Part shown: positions 21,137-34,125 of the stretch, piece after piece
Layout of the letters: the number at the start of each line of letters is the position of its first letter
Position numbering within the stretch: the stretch's first letter is position 1
NCBI GenBank assembly: GCA_963576725.1
Contig: OY755252.1
Span: 55,124,431-55,188,430, forward strand
Direction of reading: 5' to 3'
Length of the DNA: 64,000 nucleotides
From: Azorinus chamasolen
Lineage: Eukaryota > Mollusca > Bivalvia > Cardiida > Solecurtidae
Program-made: the position numbers and the translations under genes
The notes under the pieces: generated by a model
The model's database searches: none
The model's input: the letters and a program-made list of their open reading frames with translations, nothing else
What the model was told of the DNA's origin: nothing

Positions 21137-24100
21137 CAGGGAGCCAGTAGTGCCTACCGTGCACCCCCCCCCCCCCTAGACTTTTTTTCATGGGTACCAA
21201 AATGTTCAGAAAAGTGTCCTGAATCAGAATCGCGAATGTACTCAAACTTAAATTCTTTTAGGCTATGTGTATTTTAACCGTTTCCATGGCAACCCCCCAG
21301 TTTTCGAATTGATGACCCATACCTACAAATTCGCCCATATCACAGCCAGTTTTTGTCCTAAAACTACAAAACTGGTACCAAATGGAAGATAAGACATTGT
21401 GCTTTTATTTCTAACTGTTTTTTTAATTACCTTATTTGCATACTCATGAATATTAATGAGAACATTAAAATTAGTAAAAAAAAGTATAGAAATAACGTAA
21501 ACCTTTCATTTTTTTATCCTACACACATTAGAAAATAACTTCAAATGCAGTTTAACATGATGACGAAACCCCCAGGAAATAAAATATCCAATTTGAGGAC
21601 CATAGCATTAATTTTAAGCACCATTTTCACCGTTTCCATGGCAACACCCTAGTTTTCGTAATGATGGTCCGTACCTGCAAAATCGTCCATATCACAGCCA
21701 GTATTTGTCCAAAACCCATAAAACTGGTACCAAATTGGAGATAGGACATTGTGCTTTTATTCCCAGTTTGTTTTTTTAATTACCTTATTTGCATACTCAT
21801 GAATATTAATGAGAACATTAAAAATAGTAAAAACAATATAGAAATAACGTAAATAATGTAAACTATTCTTATTTTTATCCTACAAATATCAGAAAACAAT
21901 TTCAAATGTAGTTTAACCTGATGACAAAATCCTCAGAAAACAAAATATCATATTTGAGGACCAAAAATTTAACTAAGTAACTTTTTAACTGTTTCCATAG
22001 TAACCATTCATTTCACTCTGTTCACACAGTTTTGTTAGACGACACCTACCTGCAAAAAACTTCCATATCACAGGAAGTATTTGTGCTAACTGCATAAAAC
22101 TGGTACCAAATTAAAGCTAAGACAGTGTGCTTTGGTTTAAAAGCTATAATTAGGAATTACCTTATTTGCATACACATGAATATTAATGAGAATAATTAAA
22201 AAATAGCAAAAACATACTGAAATAACGTAAACCTCTCAATTTTTATCCTACCAATATCAGATAACAACTTCAAATGATGACAAAATACTCAGAAAGCTAA
22301 TCATCTTAATTGATACCCAAACAATGAACTGTAAGTAAGATTTTAACGGTTTCCATGGTAACCGATCCTTTCACAAATTTTGGAAATTTGACATCCAACT
22401 GTAATACTCCGCTAGATCTCGGTTATTTTTGATGAATCATGAAATCAATTGTTACAAACATAGATATGAGGCATTGCTTTAATAGTAAATATTACTTTTC
22501 TGATATAAACTAATTTGCATATGTATGAATATTTATGAGAACAGTTGAAATTTTCGACAGACATCAGTCTTTCTCTTATAAAGCAAACAAATATGGAAAA
22601 TGGTTAGCTTAAGTTTACTGTGATCACTGAATATCACCAAGATTATTAGATAAATAAATTTGGGACACATTATATAGCACTGGTGGTGATATATCTGTTT
22701 CCTAGGCAACCATTCTAACCTCATTGTTCATATTACAGCTTGTTTGCATACCTGCAACATACAAAGATATTGCTGCCTTCTTGGGCGATAATTATAAATG
22801 ATATAAACATATACCCGGTAGTTGATGTATGAATCTTAATGTTAGGTTCACTTTATGCAAATTACCTTATTTGCATCCTCATGAATATTAATTAGTGATA
22901 AGAAAACAAAGAGAAACAATATTGAAAATAACATGTTTCGCAGTATGCCGAGCACAACATTACACCATTCTCCAAATATAGCTTGCAATGATAAATGTAC
23001 CTTTTGGTGATAAATAAATGAATTTCAATTCTAAAACAGTCTAAAAGATGTTAAAGGGCATGTATACATCTAGTCAAGGGTTAATCCCACTCTCTGCTTT
23101 AAAACACATGTACAGAAAGCTTCTTTGAGTATGCCGACTCAACAAAAATAGATGAATGATATATCACTTAACCCTTTACCAGCTGAATATTCATGTTAGA
23201 AATAATGACACCATGGGTATTTATCAGCTAATTTATAAATTGAAGGTCTGACTCTCAGAGCATACATGTACCTTAATTAGAGGCTAAAATGGAACAGTTT
23301 ATATTGGATCTTCTCAGGTAATACTCTGATAAGAGCTAGGTCAAGATGATAACATTGCTGTTGAATGTCTGTGGAGCATACCCTTATTACAGGCCATAAT
23401 GTAATCATATCTGTTGATTGACTGTCAGAGTTACATGTTGACAACCATTCTTCTCTAAAACAAGGGGAATGTCTGGGTCTGGAAAGAGATCTCTTCCAAA
23501 GTATCAACTGGTGAATAACTCTTCAGATGTGCTGTATTAAGCAGGCCCTACAAGGGGGTAATGTTCCCATATCATTGCATACATTGCACACGTAAATTCA
23601 TCCAAGTCTTGCACAAGATCTCCAGACACATCCCAAGAGTTGCCCAAACCTGCTAATGGTTTTTATAAACATTGGTTTATTTCCAATGGTCTTAGTGGGT
23701 GTCAAATGTTCTCAGCCATTGAATGCACTTTTAGAATCACAGCCACAGTACAAATGGAGACCCAGAAGTGCTGATCGGTAATCTTCTGTGTATGCTTGGG
23801 CAACTTCTCACATGTTTATTAGTTTTGATGATTGCCTGAGCCAGTATCAAACAAGACAGTAACACCTTCAAACCAGTTAAGGTAATACAGAAGAATGAAG
23901 AATATATCACTGTCTGGAGTTCGAAGATGAACAGTTTTGTAGCCTTGTTCTTTTGAATGCTTGTTGTAAATAACGATCCTTGTTTCAGTTTCTTCCTATG
24001 TTGAATTCAGGGCATCAAGACTTTCTCACTGTTGATATACCATAATCTGTCGAAAACTGGTTAGGCTCACCGCCATAGATGTGAAAAAAAATTTCTGCCT

Positions 24101-26342
24101 TGCAGCTTCTAATCGTAAGGAATCAAGGAATTGTAGCAATTATTAGTGGTTCACAAAGACCCAATATGCAGATTGATATAGGAGAGACAGACAAATCAAA
24201 GGGTCTTAAAACACATCACAGGATTACCAGTTCTCGACAGATGATGGTATATCAAAAGTCGAAACAGTCTTGAAACCCTGAATTCAACACAGGCTTTATG
24301 GGCTTTAAAATCACTGACACTTTAAAAACAATAACAGAAGATTGTTTGGGGTATCATAAGTACTTGGCTTTCAACAGTTACCATGGAAGCAGTACATGGT
24401 CATTTTGGTAACAGTTTTAGACATATATAATTTATTTATTCATCATTAAAAGGTACATTTATTATTGCAAGCTATACTTGGAGCATGGTGTAATGTTGTG
24501 CTCGGCATACTGCGAAACATGTTATTTTCAATATTGTTTCTCTTTGTTTTCTTATCACTTAATTAATATTCATGAGGATGCAAATAAGGTAATTTGCATA
24601 AAGTGAACCAAACATTAAGATTCATACATCAACTACCGGGTATATGTTTATATCATTTATAATTATCGCCAAAGTAGGCCGCAATATTTTTGTATGTTGC
24701 AGGTATGTAAACGCTCTGTAATATGAACAATGAGGTTAGAATGGTTGCCTAGGAAACAGATATATCACCATCAGTACTATATAATTTGTCCAAAATTTAT
24801 TTATCTAAAAATCTTGGTGATATTCAGTGATCATAGTAAACTGTAGCTAACCATTTTCCATATTTGTTTGCTTTATAAGAGAAAGGCTGGTGTCTGTCGA
24901 AAATTTCAACATTTATTACTGTTCTCATAAATATTCATACATATGCAAATTAGTTTATATCAGAAAAGTAATATTTACTATTAAAGCAATGCCTCATATC
25001 TATGTTTGTAACAATTGATTTCATGATTCATCAAAAATAACTGAGATCTAGCGGAGTATTACAGTTGGATGTCAAATTTCCAAAATTTGTGAAAGGATCG
25101 GTTACCATGGAAACCGTTAAAATCTTACTTACAGTTCATTGTTTGGGTATCAATTAAGATGATTAGCTTTCTGAGTATTTTGTCATCATTTTAAACTACA
25201 TTTGAAGTTGTTTTCTGATATTGGTAGGATAAATATTGAGAGGTTTACGTTATTTCTGTATTTTTTTGCTATTTTTTAATTATTCTCATTAATATTCATG
25301 TGTATGCAAATAAAGTAATTCCTAATTATAGCTTTTAAACCAAAGCACACTGTCTTAGCTTTAATTTGGTATCAGTTTTATGCAGTTAGCACAAATACTT
25401 CCTGTGATATGGAAGATTTTTGCAGGTAGGTGTCGACTAACAAAACTGTGTGAACAGAGTGAAATGAATGGTTACTATGGAAACAGTTAAAAAGTTACTT
25501 AGAGTTAAATTTTTGGTCCTCAAATTTGATATTTTGTTTTCTGAGGATTTTGTCATCAGGTTAAACTGCATTTGAAATTGTTTTCTGATATTTGTAGGAT
25601 AAAAAGTGAATAGTTTACATTATTTACGTTATTTCTATATTGTTTTTACTATTTTTAATGTTCTCATTAATATTCATGAGTATGCAAATAAGCTAATTTA
25701 AAAAAAACCCTGGAAATAAAAGCACAATGTCCTATCTCCAATTTGGTACCAGTTTTATAGGTTTTGGACAAAAACTGGCTGTGATATGGATGATTTTGCA
25801 GGTACGGACCATCATTACGAAAACTAGGGTGTTGCCATGGAAACGGTGAAAATGGTGCTTAAAATTAATGCTATGGTCTTCAAATTGGATATTTTGTTTC
25901 CTGGGGGGTTTTGTCATCATGTTAAACTGCATTTGAAGTTATTTTCTGATATTTGTAGGATAAAAAAATGAAAGGTTTACGTTATTTCTATACTTTTTTT
26001 ACTAATTTTAATGTTCTCATTAATATTCATGAGTATGCAAATAAGGTAATTTAAAAAAACAAGTTAGAAATAAAAGCACAATGTCTTATCTTCCATTTGG
26101 TACCAGTTTTATAGTTTTAGGACAAAAACTGGCTGTGATATGGGCGAATTTGTAGGTATGGGTCATCAATTCGAAAACTGGGGGGTTGCCATGGAAACGG
26201 TTAAAATACACATAGCCTAAAAGAATTTAAGTTTGAGTACATTCGCGATTCTGATTCAGGACACTTTTCTGAACATTTTGGTACCCATGAAAAAAAGTCT
26301 AGGGGGGGGGGGGGGTGCACGGTAGGCACTACTGGCTCCCTG
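21137..26342. mobile_element. Large palindromic DNA transposon, copy 2 (complete)
   Basis: Both termini are present: CAGGGAGCCAGTAGTGCC at 21137 and its inverse ending at 26342, flanked by ACT at 21134-21136 and 26343-26345 (3-bp target duplication). Arms run 21137-23042 and 24408-26342, each with about five ~360-bp units and a C or G run near the tip. The central 1.4 kb has the decayed PIN-like ORF. It sits between two pieces of PolB in opposite orientation. Confidence 0.8.
23545..24175 (-). pseudogene. PIN-like ORF of palindromic transposon copy 2 (decayed)
   Basis: Colinear with 9687-10420 at DNA level but with small deletions and substitutions that break all frames. For example, the region equivalent to the C-terminal frame has lost ~70 bp near 23570. 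No ORF above 60 codons remains on this strand here. Confidence 0.6.
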
Positions 26343-26563
26343 ACTATATGGTTTGTGGAATAAATAGAGGTATCATACAAATGAATATTTTGCGACATAT
26401 CTCTATACACATCAGTTTCCACATAATACATGAAGCTGTCCGTGTCTGTGGCTAATAGAGTAATACTGTCACTGTATTTTGGTTTAAGGTAGTTGTAATA
26501 GTAATTATACATGAAGTATTTGGCTAAGTCTAAAATCACCATGCCACAGTAGATGGGTTGCAC

Positions 26564-27081
26564 AAAGTACAAAAATGAGTCATGCAGGAAACACCACATA
26601 CAGAACAAACACTCGCCCGAACAGCAACACAAGGAAACAGCAAATGTACATAGGTAGAAAAAACAACAAGAGACGCACAAAGACAAAACAAACATACAAT
26701 AGGAGGAAGATGGAAGTACCGCCTTGGAACGGTCAGTGACAAAAGTCACCGGGGGTTTAAACCGGTTTATGGGCGCCCAACCTCACCCTTATTCCATCCC
26801 CATCCTAAAAGACAAACAGTGTAAATAAACGTATCCCCTCTCCGACTAATCTACAACAACCGCGACAGCAAATACAGTGGTAAAGTGTATGTATAACAAA
26901 AAAACATTTTATTGAAAATACTGTATCCACCTATCGCTATTGTACTCAATGATTGAGCTGCAAACAGAGTAACTGTAGAAAAGTAATAAAGGGTACGACA
27001 AAAATGAAATAGTACAGATATCCGACGTTCTCCTTCCATTTCTGGATTTAAGAGGTCGCCTTCATAGAGTACTAAACCTTT
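26564..27081 (-). mobile_element. Naiad subfamily A 3' fragment with SECIS
   Basis: Near full 3' UTR, from AAGGTTTAGTAC to the 3' end GTACTTT. A possible 5-bp target duplication CAAAG flanks it. Confidence 0.75.
27011..27073 (-). ncRNA. SECIS-like element, Naiad subfamily A
   Basis: On the minus strand: helix I AGTAC/GTACT; quartet ATGAA facing GGAT; helix II GGCG/CGTC, a 2x2 loop, CTCTT/AGGAG; apical AAA followed by a TCC/GGA cap. It keeps the subfamily B fold with compensating substitutions in the lower stem (GGCG/CGTC against GGTA/TACC). Confidence 0.7.
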
Positions 27082-27222
27082 CAAAGTTGAGTTTGGTGTA
27101 GCTGCATTCGACAGCCACTAGATCTTGATTAAACATTTTAATGCGTTGAAATGTAGACCTTGCTGCGTATTTTCTTAGTTTCTTCTCTGTTTGCGTCAGC
27201 TTGATGTCCACGTATTTTCTAC

Positions 27223-28543
27223 AATTTTGTAGTGTCTTTCCTGAAAAGAATTATTTGAAAGTAAGTACGTATATAAAACAGAATAATTTGCTTTTCATTT
27301 TAGTAGTTCAGGGAACGTCATTACTAAGGGGAGTAACTTTGTTTTCAATGTATAAAATTAATTCATAGTTATCTTCCTTACGCCCATAATAAGTTAATAA
27401 ATTGTTGAACTTAACGTTTTTTAGGTTTCGGACTACTTTCCGAAACCTAATAATAATGCATCCCCATGGCATCTCAAGCAAATTTATAATGAAATTCATA
27501 TCCCATGATGCGCAATCAGTCCACTGTTATACTACGAAATATCAATTTATGTTGGGCGCCCATAAACCGGTTTAAACCCCCGGTGACTTTTGTCACTGAC
27601 CGTTCCAAGGCGGTACTTCCATCTTCCTCCTATTGTATGTTTGTTTTGTCTTTGTGCGTCTCTTGTTGTTTTTTCTACCTATGTACATTTGCTGTTTCCT
27701 TGTGTTGCTGTTCGGGCGAGTGTTTGTTCTGTATGTGGTGTTTCCTGCATGACTCATTTTTGTACTTTTACAGTGCATACGTTCATTAGCCCAAATGCAG
27801 AAAGTTTGAATGGTTTAACGTTGACAAAATGTTTATCACGTAGCGCCGATTAAACGATTTAGTTGTCTATGGGTGTATTTCACCCGTATTTTTACTTTCA
27901 TTTTGCCAAAAATGTGATTTTGTTAACATCCCTAGACAAAAATATAGTTCCAAGTGCAATGGATAAACGATATCGATAATTCTTCATTTGGTATTTGTGT
28001 CAATTATTAAAATGCGGATGCAACTGTTTCAATTACCAATAATTTTGCCATGTAAAATGCTACGTTATATGACAAATGTGGTCGCGTACGAATATATACC
28101 ACAGAGCGCCGGTAAAAATGACCCAGAAAGTAATCGACTTCTGAAAATCGGGCGGATATTTTGAAATCTACAAGCATTTCTTGAATTTGTCGTATTGGTA
28201 CAGACAACGTTACGGAGAAAACAGTAATGAATAATGGTAGGAACATCGTCAATCTCTACACATTACACACACAGGGGTCTGGACCGTTTCATGGGGTCTA
28301 CATGTACTATATAATAACAAGGGTTCCAACTAGCAGAACGGACATCCGTGTACCACAAGTACAAATATGAATGTGACTCTTGCACTTTCAATGATAATCT
28401 TTATAAGACTATATCACAGCCATAACCTGGCGATTTTCAGTTCAAAAGATGGTGTGTTTCAATAAAACAACCCAATTATATCACCAATCTCCATTTGTTT
28501 TGTCCTCTAAATAAGTAAGCAACTAGCAACAGCGCCCTTTCCA
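27223..28543. repeat. Inverted repeat, right arm (partner 19597-20702)
   Basis: See the left arm. The Naiad fragment 27550-27773 is present only here. Confidence 0.85.
27550..27773 (+). mobile_element. Naiad subfamily A 3' fragment in the right arm
   Basis: 5'-truncated at TTGGGCGCCCATAAACCGG, 3' end GTACTTTT. The empty site is seen at about 20370 in the left arm, so insertion postdates the inverted duplication. Confidence 0.8.
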
Positions 28544-28547
28544 AAAC

Positions 28548-29222
28548 CCCAGGTGCGCAACAACTCATGCTGGTCAACATTCCTGTGAGGTTTGGTGACT
28601 CTAGCCCTTGTGATTTTAAAGATATGCATGACACAAAATTTCTCTAATTTTAAATAATCATATCAGGGGCAATAACTCCAAGGTTATCAAGGGGAGACAA
28701 TTCAAAAATCCCATGTGCACAGCAACTCATGCTGGTCAACATTCCTGTGAAGTTTGGTGACTCTAGCCCTAGTGGTTTCAGAGATATGCTGGGCACTAAG
28801 TAAAGTTTGTCTAATTTTAAGTCATCAGGGGCAGTAACTCCAAAGTTAACAGGGAAGAAAATTAAAAAAACCCAAGAGCAAAACAAATCATGCTAGTGAA
28901 CAATCCTGTGAAGTTTGGTGACTCTAGCCCTACTAGTTTCAGAGATACGCGCGACACAAAGTTTGTATAAATTTTAGTGTTCATATCAGGGGCAATAACT
29001 CAGGAAATCAGGGGGAGACAATTAAAAAACATAGGTCCAAACAACTCATGCTGGTGAACATTCCTGTAAAGTTTGGTGACACAAAGTTTTTCTAATGTTA
29101 AGACATCAGGGGCAATAACTCCAAAGTTATCAGGGGGAGACAATTCAAAAACCCCAGGTGCACAACAACTCATGCAGGTGAACATTGCTGTGACGTTTGG
29201 TGACTCTAACCCAACTGGTTTC
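28548..29222. repeat. Tandem array, ~145-bp unit, about five copies
   Basis: Units share CAGGGGCAATAACTCC, AACAACTCATGCTGG, ATTCCTGTGAAGTTTGGTGA and CTCTAGCCC. The short minus-strand ORFs here (28650-28886, 29000-29185) simply read the repeat. Confidence 0.85.
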
Positions 29223-29510
29223 TGTCATTCCACCTTAAATAGTATCATTCCATTTACAAAAGATCATAAGGGGGCTACAATGTCTCAATAGTCTGTCATT
29301 CAGCCTATAATAACTGTCATTCCACCTTACAACAGTGTCATTCCATTTCCAAAAGGTCATATGGCGACTACAATGGCTCAAAAGTATGCCATTCTATTTA
29401 TAACCATTGTCATTCCATCTTATAGCAAACTGAATGACAAGGGACCAGTCATTGTAAAAATACTACCTGTCATTCGTCATTCCATTTTCATTCGTCATTC
29501 GTTTTAGGGA
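29222..29510. repeat. GTCATTCCA-rich degenerate repeat
   Basis: Repeated TGTCATTCCA/C blocks with two longer units (CATTCCATTTACAAAAGATC and a relative ~90 bp later). Confidence 0.6.
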
Positions 29511-29554
29511 GTCCCGGGTATCCGAATTCTAAAATCGCCATTCCTCCACCAAAC

Positions 29555-29621
29555 CCTATACAGTGACCACTCTTTAGAATCGTCTCGTAGAGACGATTCT
29601 AAAAGGTGGTCACTGTATAGG
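29555..29621. repeat. Perfect-arm hairpin
   Basis: CCTATACAGTGACCAC pairs with GTGGTCACTGTATAGG, and TTTAGAATCGTCTC with GAGACGATTCTAAA. Apart from this and the hairpin at 30018, nothing is recognisable in 29622-31286; an ORF at 30135-30326 has no recognised domain. Confidence 0.85.
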
Positions 29622-30017
29622 ACAGCATTCTAGTATTTGGCAGTTAAGATCTAGGTCAGCAAGGACGAATCCGGATAAAACTTTTGTGGGTTCAAGTACA
29701 TACAATATGAAAATGTTTTGAAACATACCATGTCTTTATTCCATGGCCTTCTGCAAAATTATTCTATTGTCGTCTGCAAATTCTGTCGTCTGCTTCAATT
29801 TTCGTTGTAGCACCTTCTTTGCCTTTTTGTTGTTGAAAAAATTAATCAGAGTATCAATCAGTTTAGATTCTGACGGCTGATATCATGTGGATCCAAACTG
29901 TTTGCAAAGACATACATTTAATACGTCCATGGTCTATAGAATATGTAAATTGTCTTCAAATATGAACCATTATCTTCATAAATACGCCCTTCTACGCCTC
30001 TGTAAAAGTCACTTTAT

Positions 30018-30068
30018 GAAACCATTGTGATAAATAGGAGCAAATGCTCTATTTATCACAATGGTTTT
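30018..30068. repeat. GATAAATAGAGCAT hairpin
   Basis: GAAACCATTGTGATAAATAG faces AGCAAATGCTCTATTTATCA and ATGGTTTT in tight opposition. Confidence 0.7.
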
Positions 30069-31342
30069 AAACTACAAAATTCTAAAAGTTTCCTTTTCTC
30101 TAGTTAATGCTACTTTTCGTTAGATTTATTCAAAGTGGTTGGATCTAAAATAGTCTACGGAGGAATGGTTAAAAAACGACCAAATTTATACGACAGAACT
30201 CTTAAACTGGTCGCTGTATTGGAGAAAATTTGTGAAAAAGTATGTAGATTCATTGAAAAAAAATGCAGTAGCGTAGCTGAATCCAAATACAAGACAGAAC
30301 ATTTATCAATGTCTACCCCCTCTTAGCATTTGATCTTTGTTCCATTTTGGCCATAATAATATGTTCACCTTTCAGACTGATGTTACGCACGCGCGTAGGT
30401 GCGTATCGCTAGCTACGCCCCTTGTTGGTATGACCATAGGAAAGGACACGCATTTCCACTTGAAATGTAGACAATAAAGTGAACTAAGAACCCGGATATT
30501 TGGTTCTACTTAATGTTGGGTGTTGTAGGTATTTAAATCGCTTAAATCATGATTATGCAAGTTAGAAATAATGCCATCATAAATATTAGTCAGATATGTA
30601 TTTTTTTTCTAACATATAAACGCAGGAACTTCTGGTCATGGCAGAAGCTGTAGAATTAGTTGCATTTCTAAATCTAAGATAACTCATGAACACACAAACA
30701 TTTAACAAAGACTGAAAGTGTGGAATTATATCTATATTTTATGCGTAGAAAGGCATATTTGTAAATGGTTAAACAAGTTACAGGAAACAGGAAATACCGA
30801 GTCATATTCGTAACAGGAGCCGAATATTGCACGTAACAACAGTTAGCAAAACACAATTCGTAACTACTCGTCTTATTCCATAGACAATAGTTGGACAAAA
30901 CACTCTACGGATTTTAAGTTTCAAACCACATTTGAGACGATCCCTGAAGCTTAAGCGGTAGAGCGAGACGAGTGTTAAGCGACAGGTTGTGTACAGTGAT
31001 CAAACATTATTCTGTAAAGTGTTAAAAGACTGACACTGTGGTACTGTTTTTCCTATGAAAAAATGGAACTTAAATGTGCAAATGCATCCTCCGGACAATT
31101 ACGTCTTCCACAGGATTTGATAATGAAACCAAAAGTATTTTTATAGGCTGCATCTGAATTCCTAACCAAAATATTCTAAGGTAAGCATATCATAGACATG
31201 TAGCTCTCTCCGTGCTGTAAATAGTTTAGTCACGCAGGCATTATTCTAGAGGTCCAGATCTATCGATCTATCTATCTATCCATCTACAGTAAAACTTCTC
31301 TATAACGGCCACTAAATTATGTTAATTAGTTGGTATATAAGG

Positions 31343-31431
31343 GTAGGTGGCTGCTTAAAGCAAGGTGAAAGTTAAACAGAACGCTCCTATAGGAGGGTTC
31401 TATTTTGCTTTCACCTTACCTGTTCTACCTG
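31343..31431. repeat. Palindromic cassette in Tigger-like end
   Basis: GTAGGTGGCTGCTTAAAGCA at the left; inner arms AAGGTGAAAG and CTTTCACCTT around CGCTCCTATAGGAGGG. Confidence 0.7.
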
Positions 31432-31440
31432 TTGTCGAGC

Positions 31441-33609
31441 TCATATTTTAGTTAGGTAACTCTCCGAGTCGTCTTTATTAAATGTTCTTAGTCCGGTTTG
31501 GGCGCTGGTGTATGATTCGTAACAATCCGACTGAAATTTAATTTTTAGGACCTTCCAATGACAATTTAATCTGCTTTTGAAAATATTTAGTGTTTCTGAG
31601 GTTACCACTTTTTCGGGAAGACTATTCCACCAAATTATTATCCGTTGTGAGAACGAGTGGCGTCTGATACTAAGTCTAAACGTATTCTTTCTTAGTTTCA
31701 GAGAGTGACCTCTTGTTACTGTGTTTTGATTTTGTGTGAAAAGTTGCTCTTTGTCTGCTTTATCAATACCACTTAATATTTTGAACACTTGGATCATATC
31801 TGCTCTGAGTCGGCGGTACTCTAATGATGGTATACCTATTTCTTTTATTCTACCTGAATAAGTTTTATTTTGAATGTCTTTAACGAATTCGGTAGCTCTT
31901 CTTTGAATGTTCTCTATCAGTATACTATCTTTTTTGTATACCACTGACCACACTGTTGAAGCATATTCGAGATGTGGCCTCACTAGTGATTTGTATAGAC
32001 TTAGGAATATTGATTTATCTATATATCTGAATGGTCTATTGATCAATCCTAAAATACGATTTGCTTTTTTGACAGATGACTTGATGTGTGATACAAATTT
32101 CAATTTGGAGTCTATCAATACTCCGAGGTCTTTTTCCTCGTCTACTTGGTCAATTATTTTCTCTGTATCTTTGCTTTTCATGCTATAATGAGAGTGCTCT
32201 GTGGTTTTCCCAATGTGCATATGTTTACACTTGTCTATGTTAAAGTTTAGCTACCACTTTTCAGACCAGGATACCAGACTATTTAAGTCTAGTTGTAGCT
32301 TTCTCGCCTCTTCTATACTATCCACTTTCGAATAAAGTTTTGCATCATCTGCAAACATTTTGATAGAATTCTGTACTACATCCGGTAAGTCATTTATGAA
32401 TATTAGGAAAGTGTAGGGCCGATCACGCTGCCCTGTGGTATCCCACTGGCTACACCGCTCCACTGCGACGCTGCTCCATTCACTAATACACGTTGCCTCC
32501 TATTTTCAAGCAGGTCTTTTATCCAGTCTAATATCTTTCCCCTTATTCCATATGCCCTTAATTTCTGAAACAATCTTTGATGTGGGACAGAGTCAAAGGC
32601 TTTTTGGAAGTCTAGAAATATAACATCTACCTCACTTTTGGTGTCTAAATATTCTGTCCAATGATCTACTACTTCGAGCAGGTGTGTGACGTATGGATAA
32701 CCTTATCTGAAACCGTGTTGGTGCTTTGTGAATAGCCTGTTACTTTCCATGTGAGTTATAATGCTGTCGCGAATTATCTTCTCCATTACTTTACATGCTA
32801 CGGATGTCAGGCTTATTGGTCTGTAGTTTTCTGCCCTGTTCTTTGTTCCTTTTTGTGTAAAGCCGTCACATTTGCTGACTTCCAAATGTCGGGAAGTTTA
32901 CCTTCGCTTAATGACTTTCTGTATATTTTTGTAAGGGCTACTGCTAGTGTTTAATTTCTCTCATTTAAAATTTTCGGATGGAAGTTGTCTGGACCTTGGG
33001 TCTTGCTTACTTTTATTTTTAAGGTGTTTCTTTACTTCTTGCTCTGTAATGTTTATATCTATCAATGGTGAGTCAAAGTTCCTTTCGTCTAGGTCTGGAA
33101 CTACTTCCAGATCTTCTTTTGTAAATACACTAGTGAAGAATGTGTTTAGGAGTTCTGCTTTATCTTTGTTTTCTGTTCGGATATCTCCATTTTTGTCTTC
33201 CAAATTTTCCAATATATCTTTACATTTTGTTTTACTTTTCACATATTTCCAGAAACGTTTTTCGTCTACTTTAATATTTTCAGCCAGATGTTTCTCATAT
33301 TCCACTTTAGCTTTTTTTAATTTCGATGCTCGCTTTATTTCTTGCTGCAATGTATACATTTCTGTTATTCTCATTTTTCTGCTTGATGTACTTTAACCAT
33401 TTTCTTCTTTTCTTTTTTACTGCTTCTTTTGCTGTAGCTGTCAACCATTGGATCTCATACTTCCTTCCGCGAGCCTTACACACCGGTATGTTTTCTATTG
33501 ATTCTTTATTAATAATGTCGGTAAGGCTCACCCACCCTTCATTGTGGATGATTCATTGGGGATTACTGCATCCCAGTTCACTTCCTTGAAATTTGCATTT
33601 ATCAAAGGA
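31441..33609 (-). pseudogene. CR1-like LINE, ORF2 reverse transcriptase part (broken)
   Basis: From 33531 downward: a linker (RRKWLKYIKQKN), the RT region with AENYRPISLTSV (32880-32703), FADDAKLYSKVDS (~32340) and the thumb/C-terminal part (EKDLGVLIDSKLKF, SLVRPHLEYASTVWS), ending at 31441. The catalytic FADD motif is intact, but frameshifts near 32940, 32700 and 32430 break the frame. The last 259-aa segment is uninterrupted. The 3' end lies close to the cassette at 31343. Confidence 0.8.
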
Positions 33610-34125
33610 AAGTACAAAAATGAGTCATGCAGGAAACACCACATACAGAACAAACACTCGCCCGAACAGCAACACAAGGAAACAGCAAATGTACATAACT
33701 AGAAAAAACAACAAGAGACGCACAAAGACAAAACAAACATACAATAGGAGGAAGATGGAAGTACCGCCTTGGAACGGTCAGTAACAAAAGTCACCGGGGG
33801 GTTAAACCGGTTTATGGGCGCCCAACCTCACTCTTATTCCATCCCCACCCTAAAAGACAAACAGTGTAAATAAACGTATCCCCTCTCCGACTAATCTACA
33901 ACAACCGCGACGGCAAATACAATGGTAAAGTGCATGTATAACGAAAAAACATTTAATTGAACATACTGTATCCACCTATCGCTTGTGTACTCAATGATTG
34001 AGCTGCAAACAGAGTAACTGTAGAAAAGTAATAAAGGGTACGACAAAAATGAAATAGTACAGCTATCCGACGTTCTCCTTCCATTTCTGGATTTAAGAGG
34101 TCGCCTTCATAGAGTACTAAACCTT
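33610..34125 (-). mobile_element. Naiad subfamily A 3' fragment inside the LINE
   Basis: From AAGGTTTAGTAC to GTACTTT, splitting the LINE between its endonuclease and RT parts, so it is younger than the LINE. Confidence 0.8.
34056..34118 (-). ncRNA. SECIS-like element, Naiad subfamily A
   Basis: Same sequence and fold as 27011-27073 with one difference in the lower loop (GGATAG for GGATAT). Confidence 0.7.

Larger units (their letters stand above)
26343..27240 (-). pseudogene. PolB exon on minus strand, with polymerase core, split by Naiad
   Basis: Reading down from the acceptor (27243-27241 complement CAG), the exon starts at 27240 in the FG/KT motif, continues with KLTQTEKKLRKYAA and FNQDLVAVE, is cut by a Naiad fragment (26564-27081), then resumes with MVILDLAKYFMYNY and LLATDTDSFMYYVE and stops at the palindromic transposon (26343). 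DTDS is the family B motif C. The C-terminal part is absent here but exists in the plus-strand piece at 20685-21082. Relic. Confidence 0.75.

Noticed and set aside
30955..31010. tRNA-like stretch (AGCTTAAGCGGTAGAGCG)
   Set aside because: No cloverleaf or B-box could be built from the following sequence; at most a decayed SINE head.
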